Assembly (NCBI GenBank): GCA_003451675.1
Contig: DMCY01000111.1
Coordinates: 1 to 64,000, forward strand
DNA from: Candidatus Atribacteria bacterium
GTDB lineage: Bacteria; Atribacterota; JS1; SB-45; 34-128
Direction: 5' to 3'
Length of the DNA: 64,000 nt
Below the pieces are notes generated by a model, which did not search any database, was not told the origin of the DNA, and saw nothing but the letters and a program-made list of their open reading frames with translations. Position numbers and translations under genes: made by a program. Of the stretch, positions 17,001 to 24,554 are shown piece after piece; position 1 is the first letter of the stretch; every line of letters starts with the position of its first letter.

Positions 17001-17670
17001 GAGGACTATATTAAAAACTCCTAATTATCCTTTAGCTTACCGAAGGGTAGAGGGTAAATATGGATTAGCTTATAATGCAGAAAATTTAATGGAATTAGAG
17101 AAATTTAAAAGTGGAAGGATAGAAAAGGAAATTAGCGACGATTTTAATCAAAAATATCCTAATTTTCAAGGAAATAGCGATAATCTTGATCAATTTCTGG
17201 AGAAAAAAGATGGAAAGTGGCATATACAATTAAGTAAATACCTGAAATGGATCCATAATAATCCTCATATAATGCCTGAAACAGAAGAAGAAAATTTTAT
17301 CAGAAGTATCCTTGCTAAAGAAACTTTAGCCATAGCTACCGCAAATAATGTTGGACATGTAAAAGAAACCGATGTCTATTTTTTGCAGGAGGGAATCAAT
17401 TTCTTTACCCAGGATTGTACTTTGGTTTTAGTTGGCGGAACAATTTACCATAAATGTAAGGAAAACAAGGATTATCTTTGGGAAAACATAAAAACAATTG
17501 CTAAGGGTGCTCTTTTTAACCCGAAGGAATATACGATCTTGCGTCCCAATGGGAAAGTATTACTTGATGCCTCCTATATTCTCTCCACTGTGGGTGGGCT
17601 TTACGGTAGACTTGACCCCGAAAGGGCTATCCGTATTTTGAAAAAACATTTCAAACCTTTAGAGTTATAA
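14020..17670 (+). CDS. B12-binding/mutase-like/MutL (GlmL) ATPase fusion protein
   Basis: A 1216-aa three-part protein. Residues about 7-115 form a B12-binding domain: 'DPCVHTLG' around His19 with Gly22 (the usual Asp two before the His is Cys17), then 'VVSFCYRLGDLH' and 'IRYCFGG'. Residues about 190-560 look like a mutase TIM barrel of the glutamate mutase E kind ('IIRAHIGAAAETIKPTV', 'RLDGRGPLSILDGI', 'NDPHQWQLRRCSDDMY'). Residues about 695-1216 are a MutL/GlmL ASKHA ATPase ('ILAVDFGSTYTKVAIF', 'EIILLSGGVNDGG', 'IVALDVGGCTTDFFS'). MutL proteins reactivate adenosyl-B12 mutases, so enzyme and repair factor appear fused. A cysteine-rich linker lies near residues 605-640. The substrate is unknown; the preceding opine dehydrogenase suggests an amino acid. 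Confidence 0.8.
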   Translation: MEKQIKRRVLNCSIDPCVHTLGVEKFAEWMETMGIGYLAIKLGPAVSIDELIDKIRESKPEVVSFCYRLGDLHVDEIIVELVEKVYKYGLEPKKGGIRYCFGGLRPAANLVRAMTGQPILEDKFSPKKDRHFDLEKIAKEYKDKEKFQNFFALIVDDYVTMAELDEFARNRIRIAKEKIAWSDDLLERIKQVRELEDRPIIRAHIGAAAETIKPTVDAVKTLSEAGCLEIISLAPDQVTQAFLPKFDRGEEDPKKYRNGEGGAPIRSREDLRTLKNATKCGNWPMTRIYSGTDELVEAAKIFEDTLHMPFPAVPIFFYNRLDGRGPLSILDGINEHFNTMRWWASIDKPLEINDPHQWQLRRCSDDMYVTDHILCGIVALKMGLKNYIMQLMFDLPPEIEPLNDLAKMKAAFEIIEPLTRHFDYNIIKETRGGLSSFPPNLDEAKSHLAMTTYWQMFMEPEIVHVVSYCEAHHDAKPEDIIASCDITKQSFREYDRAPLSDIWNIPKVAARKEELKKGAMYNIFHLALMGGYEGKVTLENFSKFAVSKEVSAKREKTEEQEMNYETMLLDLIDGKNYPSGECNMISADNLDLALQVGLFQAPQVTVIDKHYELTGMCRTKIVDGCCKIDTFCGEKVKDEFERVDIVRNKFPWYFNKNISQSDDWSVLADSKDVIEEDSTQAFREELGITDFENKKILAVDFGSTYTKVAIFNTSKDEVDLRYVPTTINDIREGLANGLGCLSECKKAGNWDPLKEKMNEFDVKLPCSSAKGGLKMVTIASTSRESGFAADLAALTAGAKLLNSYSGKLTLEEARKIYLEDCPEIILLSGGVNDGGDSETVLHNAKNLAETAKLATYAKYGIPIIYAGNEDVTEEILDIFHSHNIDVRATGNIMPEVNKFNIEVVNEAIRELFQTVVIRGKGFDVVEEFMSAKFIPTPRAAFLGINLLARGYGKEEGLGNIVALDVGGCTTDFFSNVRSNPLYLYPWDDPKKKAKRTILKTPNYPLAYRRVEGKYGLAYNAENLMELEKFKSGRIEKEISDDFNQKYPNFQGNSDNLDQFLEKKDGKWHIQLSKYLKWIHNNPHIMPETEEENFIRSILAKETLAIATANNVGHVKETDVYFLQEGINFFTQDCTLVLVGGTIYHKCKENKDYLWENIKTIAKGALFNPKEYTILRPNGKVLLDASYILSTVGGLYGRLDPERAIRILKKHFKPLEL

Positions 17671-17771
17671 ATTAATATTTTAAAAAATAAACCCATGTTA
17701 TATATAGCCAATAAGTAGAAAAAATAAAGAAGAAGTTTATATAAAAAGTTAAATCAGGAAGGTAAAATATA

Positions 17772-19673
17772 ATGTCTGTTCAAATTGACAGGAGTAAAAT
17801 ATTTAATAGAACTAATGTATTGTTTTGGGGAGGTTTAATTTTTGCCATTACCCAGTTGACGCTTCCTATTTTTTTATCTTTAATAGATTTACAATTAAGG
17901 GCGATTCATATTATTTTAGGAATTTCACTTGCCTCATTAGCTTTTCCTTATGGTAAATCAAAGGAAGAACAAACTAAGATTTCCCTTTGGGATTTATTTG
18001 TTATTGCCGTGATAATTATTGCCAATGTTAATACATTCTTGAAAGCTATGCAAATTTATATGGTTCCCGGAAGTGCTTCTACATTCGATTTGATTATAGG
18101 TTCAGCTTTAATTTTAATAATTCTTGATGCTGCTCGGAGGTCAGTAGGATGGGCAATACCAATATTTGTTGCACTTTTATTTCTCTATGTCTTTGCCGGC
18201 CCAATAATGCCCGGTATGTGGAGGTTAGCAGGTCTATCCTGGAAGTTTGTTATCAATTCAGTATACTTCTCTCCATTGGGAATTTATGGAAGCATTACCG
18301 GAATGTCTGCGACTTTTATCGGTATGTTTATCATCTTTGGTGCCCTTATTTCTGGTGCAGGGGGAGGGAAAACCTTTATTGATTCTGCTCTTGCCCTAAC
18401 CGGGCGATATAGTGGCGGACCGGCTAAAACAGCAGTCGTATCCAGCGCACTTTTTGGGAGCATCTCAGGTAGTGGAGTAGCTAACGTATCTGTTACCGGG
18501 AATTATACTATTCCTTTAATGAAAAGATTAGGATATGATCCTAATTTTGCAGCTGGTGTAGAAGCTATTGCTTCTACTGGTGGCGGAATTACCCCACCCA
18601 TTATGAGTGTAGCAGCCTTTATAATGGCAGAATTCTTAGGAGTTCCTTATATTAAGATTATCGGTTATGCTTTAATACCTTGCCTTCTTTACTATGCTGG
18701 TGTTTTTGCTGGAGTTCATTTTGAAACCATACGTTCTGGTTTAGCAGCTGTACCAGAAAGTGAAATTCCCAGTTGGAAGAGTATTTTAACTTTTAGAAGG
18801 GTTGCCTCACTGGTTATTCCTACAGGAGTTTTATTATATTTTATAGCCAAAGGAAGTCCTCTTGTTTTTGCTGGATTTTATGCTTGTGTTGCAGTAGTTA
18901 TTGTCTTTTTGTTATCCGATCTTTCTCCATCCGGGATTAAGGAGACTATTACTAAAATAGGGAAAGGATTGTATGAAGGAGGATTGGGGTTGGCGAAAAT
19001 TGTTCCCATATTAGTAGCGGTTAATATTTTAGTTAATATGATTGGAATAACTGGCATAGCACCAAAATTAAGTGGATTAATATTAGAAGTAGGAGGAGAT
19101 AATCTATTTTTGGCACTTTTTATTGCCACTTTTATTCCTTTCCTTTTAGGAACTTCTCTTCCGGTAGTTCCGACCTATATATTGTCTCTTTCTATCCTTG
19201 CGCCATCACTTTTGCAATTGGGTATTGATGAGATAACCGTACACTTATTTTTCATTTACTGGGCAATTTTAGGGGGAGTAACTCCTCCTACTTGTACTCA
19301 AGCCATTGTAGCTGCTGGTATTGCAAAAAGTAATTGGTTTAAAACTGCCTTGGTTGCAGTAAGACTTGGTATTGTAGCCTTTATCATACCCTACTTTTTT
19401 GTCCTTAATCCTGCACTTGTCGGCCGTAGTGACTTTTTTAGTGTAGTGATTTACAGCGGAAGCGCATTTATAGGTGCAATTATGCTGGCTTTTGGTTTCT
19501 TTGCTCATATAAATAGTAAATTTAACCTTATACTAAGGGTATTATTCGTGGGAAGTGGTTTATTGCTTATGTATCCCAGCCATATTTTGTCGGTTATTGG
19601 TATTTTAGTTGGAGTTCCACTCTTTTTGTTACAGAGCTTTATAGTTAAGAAGCTGAAAGCTATAGAAGCATAA
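17772..19673 (+). CDS. TRAP transporter, fused 4TM/12TM permease (DctQM, TAXI type)
   Basis: A 633-aa integral membrane protein combining the small (DctQ-like, about the first 180 residues) and large (DctM-like, about 190-560) TRAP permease subunits in one chain, as in TAXI-type TRAP systems. The DctM signature is visible in 'GGGKTFIDSALALTGRYSGG' and 'SGSISGSGVANVSVTGNYTIPLMKR', then 'EAIASTGGGITPPIMSVAAF'. The extra C-terminal membrane segments are usual in this subclass. It uses a Na+ or H+ gradient to import a small carboxylate or amino acid captured by the binding protein encoded next. Ribosome binding site AGGAAGG. Confidence 0.92.
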   Translation: MSVQIDRSKIFNRTNVLFWGGLIFAITQLTLPIFLSLIDLQLRAIHIILGISLASLAFPYGKSKEEQTKISLWDLFVIAVIIIANVNTFLKAMQIYMVPGSASTFDLIIGSALILIILDAARRSVGWAIPIFVALLFLYVFAGPIMPGMWRLAGLSWKFVINSVYFSPLGIYGSITGMSATFIGMFIIFGALISGAGGGKTFIDSALALTGRYSGGPAKTAVVSSALFGSISGSGVANVSVTGNYTIPLMKRLGYDPNFAAGVEAIASTGGGITPPIMSVAAFIMAEFLGVPYIKIIGYALIPCLLYYAGVFAGVHFETIRSGLAAVPESEIPSWKSILTFRRVASLVIPTGVLLYFIAKGSPLVFAGFYACVAVVIVFLLSDLSPSGIKETITKIGKGLYEGGLGLAKIVPILVAVNILVNMIGITGIAPKLSGLILEVGGDNLFLALFIATFIPFLLGTSLPVVPTYILSLSILAPSLLQLGIDEITVHLFFIYWAILGGVTPPTCTQAIVAAGIAKSNWFKTALVAVRLGIVAFIIPYFFVLNPALVGRSDFFSVVIYSGSAFIGAIMLAFGFFAHINSKFNLILRVLFVGSGLLLMYPSHILSVIGILVGVPLFLLQSFIVKKLKAIEA

Positions 19674-19838
19674 ATATTAGTAATAAATTTTTATAATAAA
19701 AGTTTAAAGTTAAAAAGTAATTACTAATAAATGAAATATTTATTTTTTAGTATATTTTCAATTATTTAGTATTTTTTATCTTTGTAGTTTTGAAATAAAT
19801 AATTGAAAAAATTCAAAAAAGAAAGGAGGTGAAAAATA

Positions 19839-20852
19839 ATGAAAAAAAGACTATTAACTGGTTTGGTAATGGTTATGGTTTTGGTCCTCTTGGTTGGTTT
19901 AAATGTAGGATTTGCCAAAACAACATATCTAAACATGGGTAGTACTTCTTCTACTTCAGGATTATACGCCTGGGCCGTAGCTACTGCTTCGGTAATTAAT
20001 AAGGCTGATAATGATATAAGGGTTACTGTTATTGAAAGTGGAGCTGCTCTGGATAATTTAAGACGGATTAAAGACGGTGCTTTTGATTTTGCCTTGTGTG
20101 TGGATTCTGCTTCTGCCATGCAGTTGTATAAAGGTATTAGTACTTTTGAGGGCGAAGGTTGGGAGCCAATAAGATGGTTATTCCTTAGAAATGCAATTAC
20201 CAATAGGCTTCACGTTCGCGCTGATTCGGGTATTAAAACTTTTGACGATTTAGCTGGAAAGAAATTCTGTCCTGGTTTTCCGGGGGCTTCTTCTACGGCT
20301 AATTTTATAAAATTCAACAAAGTTTTAGGGACCGGAATTAAATTAGTACCTGCATCACTGGGAGATGCGATTACAGCTTTTAAACAAGGGAAGATCAGTG
20401 GGTTGCAAAAGTCAAGCTCTATGGCTTCTTTAGATTCTTCATTAATCGAAGTCAATTTAAAAACTCCTTTAGCAGTTATCGGTTATAGTGAAGAAAATAT
20501 GAAGAAGATAAGAGCAAAATACCCCTATATTATTTTCTTTGAAACGAAAAAAGGCAGTATTCAACAACTTCCAAATAACCCGACGATTATGGAAGAAGGG
20601 CAGGTAGTTGGAGCGGTTGCCTCTTCGAATATGCCGGAAGAAGTTGGTTATGAAATAGTAAAAGCATATATGGAAGGTTTTAAAACAGTTGAATCTGCGT
20701 ATCGCGGAGTAAAAGGATGGGATCCCATTGCTGATGCCTTTAAGTTAATTGCCCCGGGTGGTGAAATTCCTATTCATGCCGGACTTTATAAGTATTGCTT
20801 AGAGAATGGCATTGAAGTTCCAGAACGTTTTATCCCCCCAGAGTGTAAATAA
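19839..20852 (+). CDS. TAXI-family TRAP solute-binding protein
   Basis: A 337-aa exported binding protein with an N-terminal signal peptide (MKKR, long hydrophobic core, 'VGFAK' end near residue 26). The TAXI opening 'TYLNMGSTSSTSGLYAWAVATASVI' is the ligand-binding first strand, followed by 'NLRRIKDGAFDFALCVDSAS' and 'FDDLAGKKFCPGFPGASST'. A strong AAAGGAGG precedes the ATG. It pairs with the fused permease 165 bases upstream; known TAXI ligands include glutamate and related carboxylates. Confidence 0.9.
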   Translation: MKKRLLTGLVMVMVLVLLVGLNVGFAKTTYLNMGSTSSTSGLYAWAVATASVINKADNDIRVTVIESGAALDNLRRIKDGAFDFALCVDSASAMQLYKGISTFEGEGWEPIRWLFLRNAITNRLHVRADSGIKTFDDLAGKKFCPGFPGASSTANFIKFNKVLGTGIKLVPASLGDAITAFKQGKISGLQKSSSMASLDSSLIEVNLKTPLAVIGYSEENMKKIRAKYPYIIFFETKKGSIQQLPNNPTIMEEGQVVGAVASSNMPEEVGYEIVKAYMEGFKTVESAYRGVKGWDPIADAFKLIAPGGEIPIHAGLYKYCLENGIEVPERFIPPECK

Positions 20853-21066
20853 GGGATAAATGCTTTACTCGATCAAGGCTTTTAAGTAAATTGTTAAATG
20901 GGAAAAATCAATAGTCTTTTACTATCTAAGAAAATTGGGTTACCTGTTTAGGAGGAAAAGATATTTCCCCTTTGCAGGGTAACCAACCAAATAAACAAAA
21001 TAATCATTACTTACTAAAATTAGATTTAAGTTGTTATATAGACAAACGCATTGGGAGGTGCTTAAA

Positions 21067-21462
21067 ATGATGAACTGGAAAAAGCCAAGCATGTTTTTTA
21101 TCATAGCACTGTTATTAATTGCCTTTGGTTCTATAGTTTTAGCTTCTGATCTCCAGGTTCCCAGCCTTGTGGTTGTTCCTATTAGCGGAGAACCATTAAC
21201 GAAGTTGACTTTTTATGGTGCTGGATTTGTTCCGGGAGAGAAAGTCAGAGTTCTTCTTACTGTTGATGATGTACCATACGCATTTGGTGTAACTGGAACC
21301 GGAGGAATTGTAACCGTTAATGAGTATGGCGCCTTCAAACTTCAACCTCGGGGCGGTATTCCAAAGGTAATGCTTAAACCTGGTGTTTACACCATTGAAG
21401 CTATTGGCGACAAAGGTTCAAGAGCTACTACACCATTAGAGGTTTTGGAGAAGAAAGAATAA
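21067..21462 (+). CDS. small exported protein with Ig-like fold (131 aa)
   Basis: I do not recognise a named family. An N-terminal signal peptide (MMNWKKPS, hydrophobic core, 'IVLASD' cleavage) is followed by about 100 residues rich in beta-strand and Gly/Val/Pro: 'LTKLTFYGAGFVPGEKVRV', 'YGAFKLQP', 'LKPGVYTIEAIGDKGSRAT', the pattern of a single Ig/IPT-like domain. The upstream in-frame start at 21031 has no ribosome binding site; GGGAGGTG sits 6 bases before 21067. It lies 200 bases after the TAXI binding protein and before a strong terminator, so it may be the last gene of the TRAP unit and could be a periplasmic or surface accessory factor. Confidence 0.7.
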   Translation: MMNWKKPSMFFIIALLLIAFGSIVLASDLQVPSLVVVPISGEPLTKLTFYGAGFVPGEKVRVLLTVDDVPYAFGVTGTGGIVTVNEYGAFKLQPRGGIPKVMLKPGVYTIEAIGDKGSRATTPLEVLEKKE

Positions 21463-21507
21463 AAGGTAAAAAACTCAGTAGTTGGCATGACAATTGGCTT
21501 ATTGTGA

Positions 21508-21537
21508 AGACGGCCTGTGCCAGGCCGTCTTTTTTTA
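21508..21537 (+). terminator. strong rho-independent terminator closing the TRAP unit
   Basis: A perfect 10-bp stem AGACGGCCTG/CAGGCCGTCT with loop TGC, followed by seven T residues. It separates the exported-protein gene from the second GntR gene. Confidence 0.92.
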
Positions 21538-21606
21538 AATTTTCTTTAAAATAAATTTTGTAGTATTAATCTTTTTATTGTATCCTTAATATAAGGAAGT
21601 GAAAAT

Positions 21607-22338
21607 TTGACAAACAATACACAATTTGAAGAGTCAACAGAATACAACCTCAAGGTTGACCTAAGCGAGAAGGTAGTAACCAGAGATAAGGTCTATTCTA
21701 TCTTAAGTAAAGCCATCTTCCGGGGTGATTTAAAACCAGGCCAGAGATTAGTGGAATCGAAATTAGCCAAATTAATGGAGGTGAGTAGAACTCCTGTCCG
21801 TGAAGCAATTATCGAATTAATCCAAAAAGGCCTAGCTGTTCCTTCTCCTCCTAAGGGGGTAAAAGTAGCTCCTCTCCCCACCACAAAAGAGTTGACCGAG
21901 TTTTACGATATTAGCAGCGTCTTAAGAGGCCTAGCAGCCAGAAAGGCAGCCCGCAATATCACTCCTCTTCAGATAAAAGACTTACATGAGATTATCCTCC
22001 AAAGTGAGCAATCATTAAGAGAAGGTTCCCTTAAAGAAATTTTTAAGTTAAACAAAAAATTTCACCAGGTCATAGAAAAAAGCAGTAATAATAAAGAGCT
22101 AATTTTTTTGTTAGATAATGTTTATGAAAGGTCCAGAGAACGTTTTTCCGAGATCTTATCTCGAAAGAAAAGACAAGAAGAATCGATAGAAGAACATAAG
22201 GTAATCTTAGAAGCTCTTATCAACAAAGATGAAGAACGGGCAGAACAATTAATGAGAAAACATATAGAAAATGGTAAGGAAGATCTTTTGCAACAGATTG
22301 AGCTTCGAGAGAATAATTCTGTAAGAAATAAGTATTAA
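21607..22338 (+). CDS. GntR family regulator, FCD domain (paralogue 2)
   Basis: A 243-aa regulator, near-duplicate of the one at 4717. The wing-helix segment 'SKLAKLMEVSRTPVREAIIE' differs at only a few residues, and long stretches of DNA (for example 21687-21755 against 4797-4865) are almost identical, which implies recent duplication or gene conversion. The FCD histidines are conserved. TTG start at 21607 with AAGGAAGTG upstream. The C-terminal halves differ more, so the two may sense different ligands while sharing an operator. The stop codon overlaps that of the opposite-strand glycosylase gene by a few bases. Confidence 0.9.
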   Translation: MTNNTQFEESTEYNLKVDLSEKVVTRDKVYSILSKAIFRGDLKPGQRLVESKLAKLMEVSRTPVREAIIELIQKGLAVPSPPKGVKVAPLPTTKELTEFYDISSVLRGLAARKAARNITPLQIKDLHEIILQSEQSLREGSLKEIFKLNKKFHQVIEKSSNNKELIFLLDNVYERSRERFSEILSRKKRQEESIEEHKVILEALINKDEERAEQLMRKHIENGKEDLLQQIELRENNSVRNKY

Positions 22339-22922
22339 AGTTCGGCGATAGTTTTTTTAAGAGTTCTTATATCTTTCCAGGTTAATTCTTTAGGGCTGCC
22401 CGGGAAAGTTGCTTCGTTTCTTAATAAGTAACTAGGATGAAACATAGGAAATATTTTTATACCGCCTATCCAATCAAACCATTGACCTCGAAGCTTAGTA
22501 ATTCCCTGGGTGGTTTCTAAAAGAAATTGAGTGGGAACATTACCCAGAGCAACAATAATTTTAGGATTGATTAAAGCAATCTGGGTTTCTAAATAAGGAA
22601 GACAGGTTTCTATCTCGCTTTTGGAAGGATTACGATTAGCCGGTGGTCGGCATTTTAACATATTGGTTATGAATATATCTTCTCTTTTTATATCAACTGA
22701 TTGTAGGATTTTAGTCAAAAGTCGGCCAGCTTTTCCTACAAAAGGTTTGCCTTTGAGGTCTTCCTCTTCTCCCGGTGCTTCTCCGATAAACATTACCTTA
22801 GATTTTGCATTTCCCTCTCCGGGGACAACCTTGGTGCGGGAAAGATACAAAGGACATTTCTTGCAATTTCTACATTCCTTTGCCACTTCTTCTATAGTAA
22901 GTGGATTAAGATTTTTAGACAT
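22335..22922 (-). CDS. family 4 (type-4) uracil-DNA glycosylase
   Basis: A 195-aa Fe-S uracil-DNA glycosylase that removes uracil from DNA. Motif A is 'MFIGEAPGEEEDLKGKPFVG', the C-terminal motif is 'MFHPSYLLRN', and cluster cysteines occur in 'ECRNCKKCPLY' near the N terminus and in 'NMLKCRPPANRNP' plus 'EIETCLPYL'. A longer frame starts at 22964, but AAGGGAG is placed for the ATG at 22922 (or the TTG just before it). It is transcribed toward the second GntR gene and overlaps its stop. Confidence 0.92.
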   Translation of the reverse strand: MSKNLNPLTIEEVAKECRNCKKCPLYLSRTKVVPGEGNAKSKVMFIGEAPGEEEDLKGKPFVGKAGRLLTKILQSVDIKREDIFITNMLKCRPPANRNPSKSEIETCLPYLETQIALINPKIIVALGNVPTQFLLETTQGITKLRGQWFDWIGGIKIFPMFHPSYLLRNEATFPGSPKELTWKDIRTLKKTIAEL

Positions 22923-22982
22923 CAATTTTTTACTCCCTTTTATTTTAATTATTGAAGTAAACATTAATGAAAAGAACTACTG

Positions 22983-23377
22983 ATAATTATTTTAGATAAT
23001 TAAGTATCTTTAAATTATTATAATTTTACCATTTTTTTATACTTTTTAGCAAGAGATTAAGAGGGAAGGCCAGGGAAAATCCCGAGCTGAACAAACTCCA
23101 TCTCTCTCATTTTTATTCCTTTCCTGTGTCCAAAAGTAAAGTGTCTCCCCCTTTTACCTAGAAAATAAATTTTCCTTAAAAAAAAGAAGGATTTTTAGAA
23201 TAAGTGTAGTATATCTGATATATTAACTTTTAAATAAATTTAATATTTAATCTGGATGAAGGTAACAGGAGAGACCTTTTCCTTTAAATGTGTCCAAACT
23301 TTCAGGCAAAAGGACAGAATAATAGAGTGATGTAATTGTTTTGTGAACTTGTGAAGCCTGACCCCAAAGGTTTAAAT
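22983..23377 (+). other. 395-bp spacer upstream of DUF2953-gerW
   Basis: No gene. It holds a sigmaH-like promoter at 23186-23214. Its 3' end (23353-23370) carries GCCTGACCCCAAAGG, which resembles the outer end of the RAYT-derived element at 24778-24796 (GACCTGACCCCAGAAAG) and may be a transposon scar. Confidence 0.4.
23186..23214 (+). promoter_or_regulatory. sigmaH-like promoter upstream of DUF2953-gerW
   Basis: GAAGGATTT, 11-base spacer, GTAGTATAT, in the same layout as 5667-5695. The upstream sequence (AAATAAATTTT followed by an A-run) is also shared, about 60 bp in all being alignable. It lies about 160 bases before the first gene. Confidence 0.45.
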
Positions 23378-23971
23378 ATGATAGAATATATTCTGATAGT
23401 TTGCTTATCTATTTTTATGGCAATCCTTTTTGTACCAATATTTTTTTGTATCCAGGCAAGTAAAAACCAGAAAATTCTCTTTTCGGTAAGAATTAATTGG
23501 TTTTTTAGTGCTGTTTGCTGTAATTTCGAAAAAAAAGAGAATAAAGAGCTGGAAATAGATGTAAAAATTTTGGGCATAAGGATAAAAACTAAAACAAAAA
23601 AAACGAAGAAAAAGAAAAAAGAAAGTAAATATAATTTTAAAGCACTGATTAATAAATCTTTTTTAAGTCGAATATTTAAATTTATGGGAAAAGTATTAAA
23701 ACATATTGCTATCCGTGAATTTCGAGCCCGAATATTTTATGGTTTTGATGATCCTGCCGACACTGGAACACTATGTGGTTTTATTGCCTTGTTTTCTAGT
23801 TATTTTTATGGTTACGATATTAAATTTAATCCCTTTTTCGATCGGGAAATATTTGAAGGAGAATTATTTTTAAAAGGCCAGATATTTTGTTTTGTTATTA
23901 TCTTTTATACCTTACAATTAGTCTTATCTAAGACTTTCCGAGAAACAATAAAAAAGGCGAAAAAAAATTAA
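23378..23971 (+). CDS. DUF2953 domain protein (YtfI-like)
   Basis: A 197-aa predicted membrane protein. One N-terminal segment ('YILIVCLSIFMAILFVPIFF') leads to a beta-strand region, a Lys-rich stretch of about 15 residues near position 75-95, then the DUF2953 hallmark 'ARIFYGFDDPADTGTLCGFI' and a C-terminal hydrophobic segment. DUF2953 proteins (B. subtilis YtfI) are paired with GerW/YtfJ, as here. A TTG frame opens at 23336 but AAAGG precedes the ATG at 23378. The molecular role is unknown; in Bacillus the pair is linked to sporulation. Confidence 0.8.
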   Translation: MIEYILIVCLSIFMAILFVPIFFCIQASKNQKILFSVRINWFFSAVCCNFEKKENKELEIDVKILGIRIKTKTKKTKKKKKESKYNFKALINKSFLSRIFKFMGKVLKHIAIREFRARIFYGFDDPADTGTLCGFIALFSSYFYGYDIKFNPFFDREIFEGELFLKGQIFCFVIIFYTLQLVLSKTFRETIKKAKKN

Positions 23972-23988
23972 TTTAGGAGGTATCTATA

Positions 23989-24387
23989 ATGAAAGAAGAA
24001 TTACATAAACAGGTCGAAGTATTATTCGAAAAGCTGCGGGATTTTTTAACTTCTAAAACTTTGGTGGGAGAAGAGATAAAAATAGGAGAGGTAACCATAG
24101 TTCCTATTGTTGAAGTAACTTTTGGTATGGGTGTGGGTACTCGTTCTGGAGGAGATAAAGATACCAAAGATCAGGAAAAATATGGCGGCGGAATGGGTCT
24201 GGGCGTCAAAGCAAGACCATCGGCTTTTATCGTCATAAAAGAAGAAAAAGTTGAATTAATATCTTTGCGTAAATCAGGGTCTTTGGAAGTAATATTAGAA
24301 AAATTCCCCTCAATTATGGATAAATTCATTTCTAAATCTAAAGATAAAAAAGAAGAAAAAAAGGAAGAAGAGAAAGAAAAAAAATAG
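23989..24387 (+). CDS. gerW: GerW family (YtfJ) protein
   Basis: A 132-aa soluble protein of the GerW/YtfJ family. 'IKIGEVTIVPIVEVTFGMGVG' and the glycine-rich 'GGGMGLGVKARPSAFIVI' are diagnostic, followed by a Lys/Glu tail ('KDKKEEKKEEEKEKK'). In Bacillus YtfJ is needed for germination through a lytic enzyme, but homologues are common in bacteria that do not sporulate. A strong TAGGAGG precedes the ATG, 17 bases after the DUF2953 stop, so the two form an operon. Confidence 0.88.
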   Translation: MKEELHKQVEVLFEKLRDFLTSKTLVGEEIKIGEVTIVPIVEVTFGMGVGTRSGGDKDTKDQEKYGGGMGLGVKARPSAFIVIKEEKVELISLRKSGSLEVILEKFPSIMDKFISKSKDKKEEKKEEEKEKK

Positions 24388-24401
24388 GGGAGTTCTTAAC
24401 G

Positions 24402-24515
24402 ATGAAATTTATAGCCCTTCGCTGCCTGGCCCGGCAAATGATTAAAGTAATCCATAAAATGTTAACTGAAGATAGAGACTATATTATCAGGAAAGAGTTA
24501 AGGAAGGTTGCATAG
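24402..24515 (+). pseudogene. C-terminal scrap of an IS110-family transposase
   Basis: A 37-codon frame, 'MKFIALRCLARQMIKVIHKM' followed by 'LTEDRDYIIRKELRKVA'. This matches the style of the extreme C-terminal helix of IS110/IS1111 transposases (ALR.LAR.....MLT...Y). No RuvC or Cys-Ser catalytic part is nearby, so it is a remnant. It marks the left edge of the mobile-element-rich island. Confidence 0.5.
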
Positions 24516-24554
24516 AAAAGTTTAAAATTATCTTGATTTTTCAGATGGGAAGTT

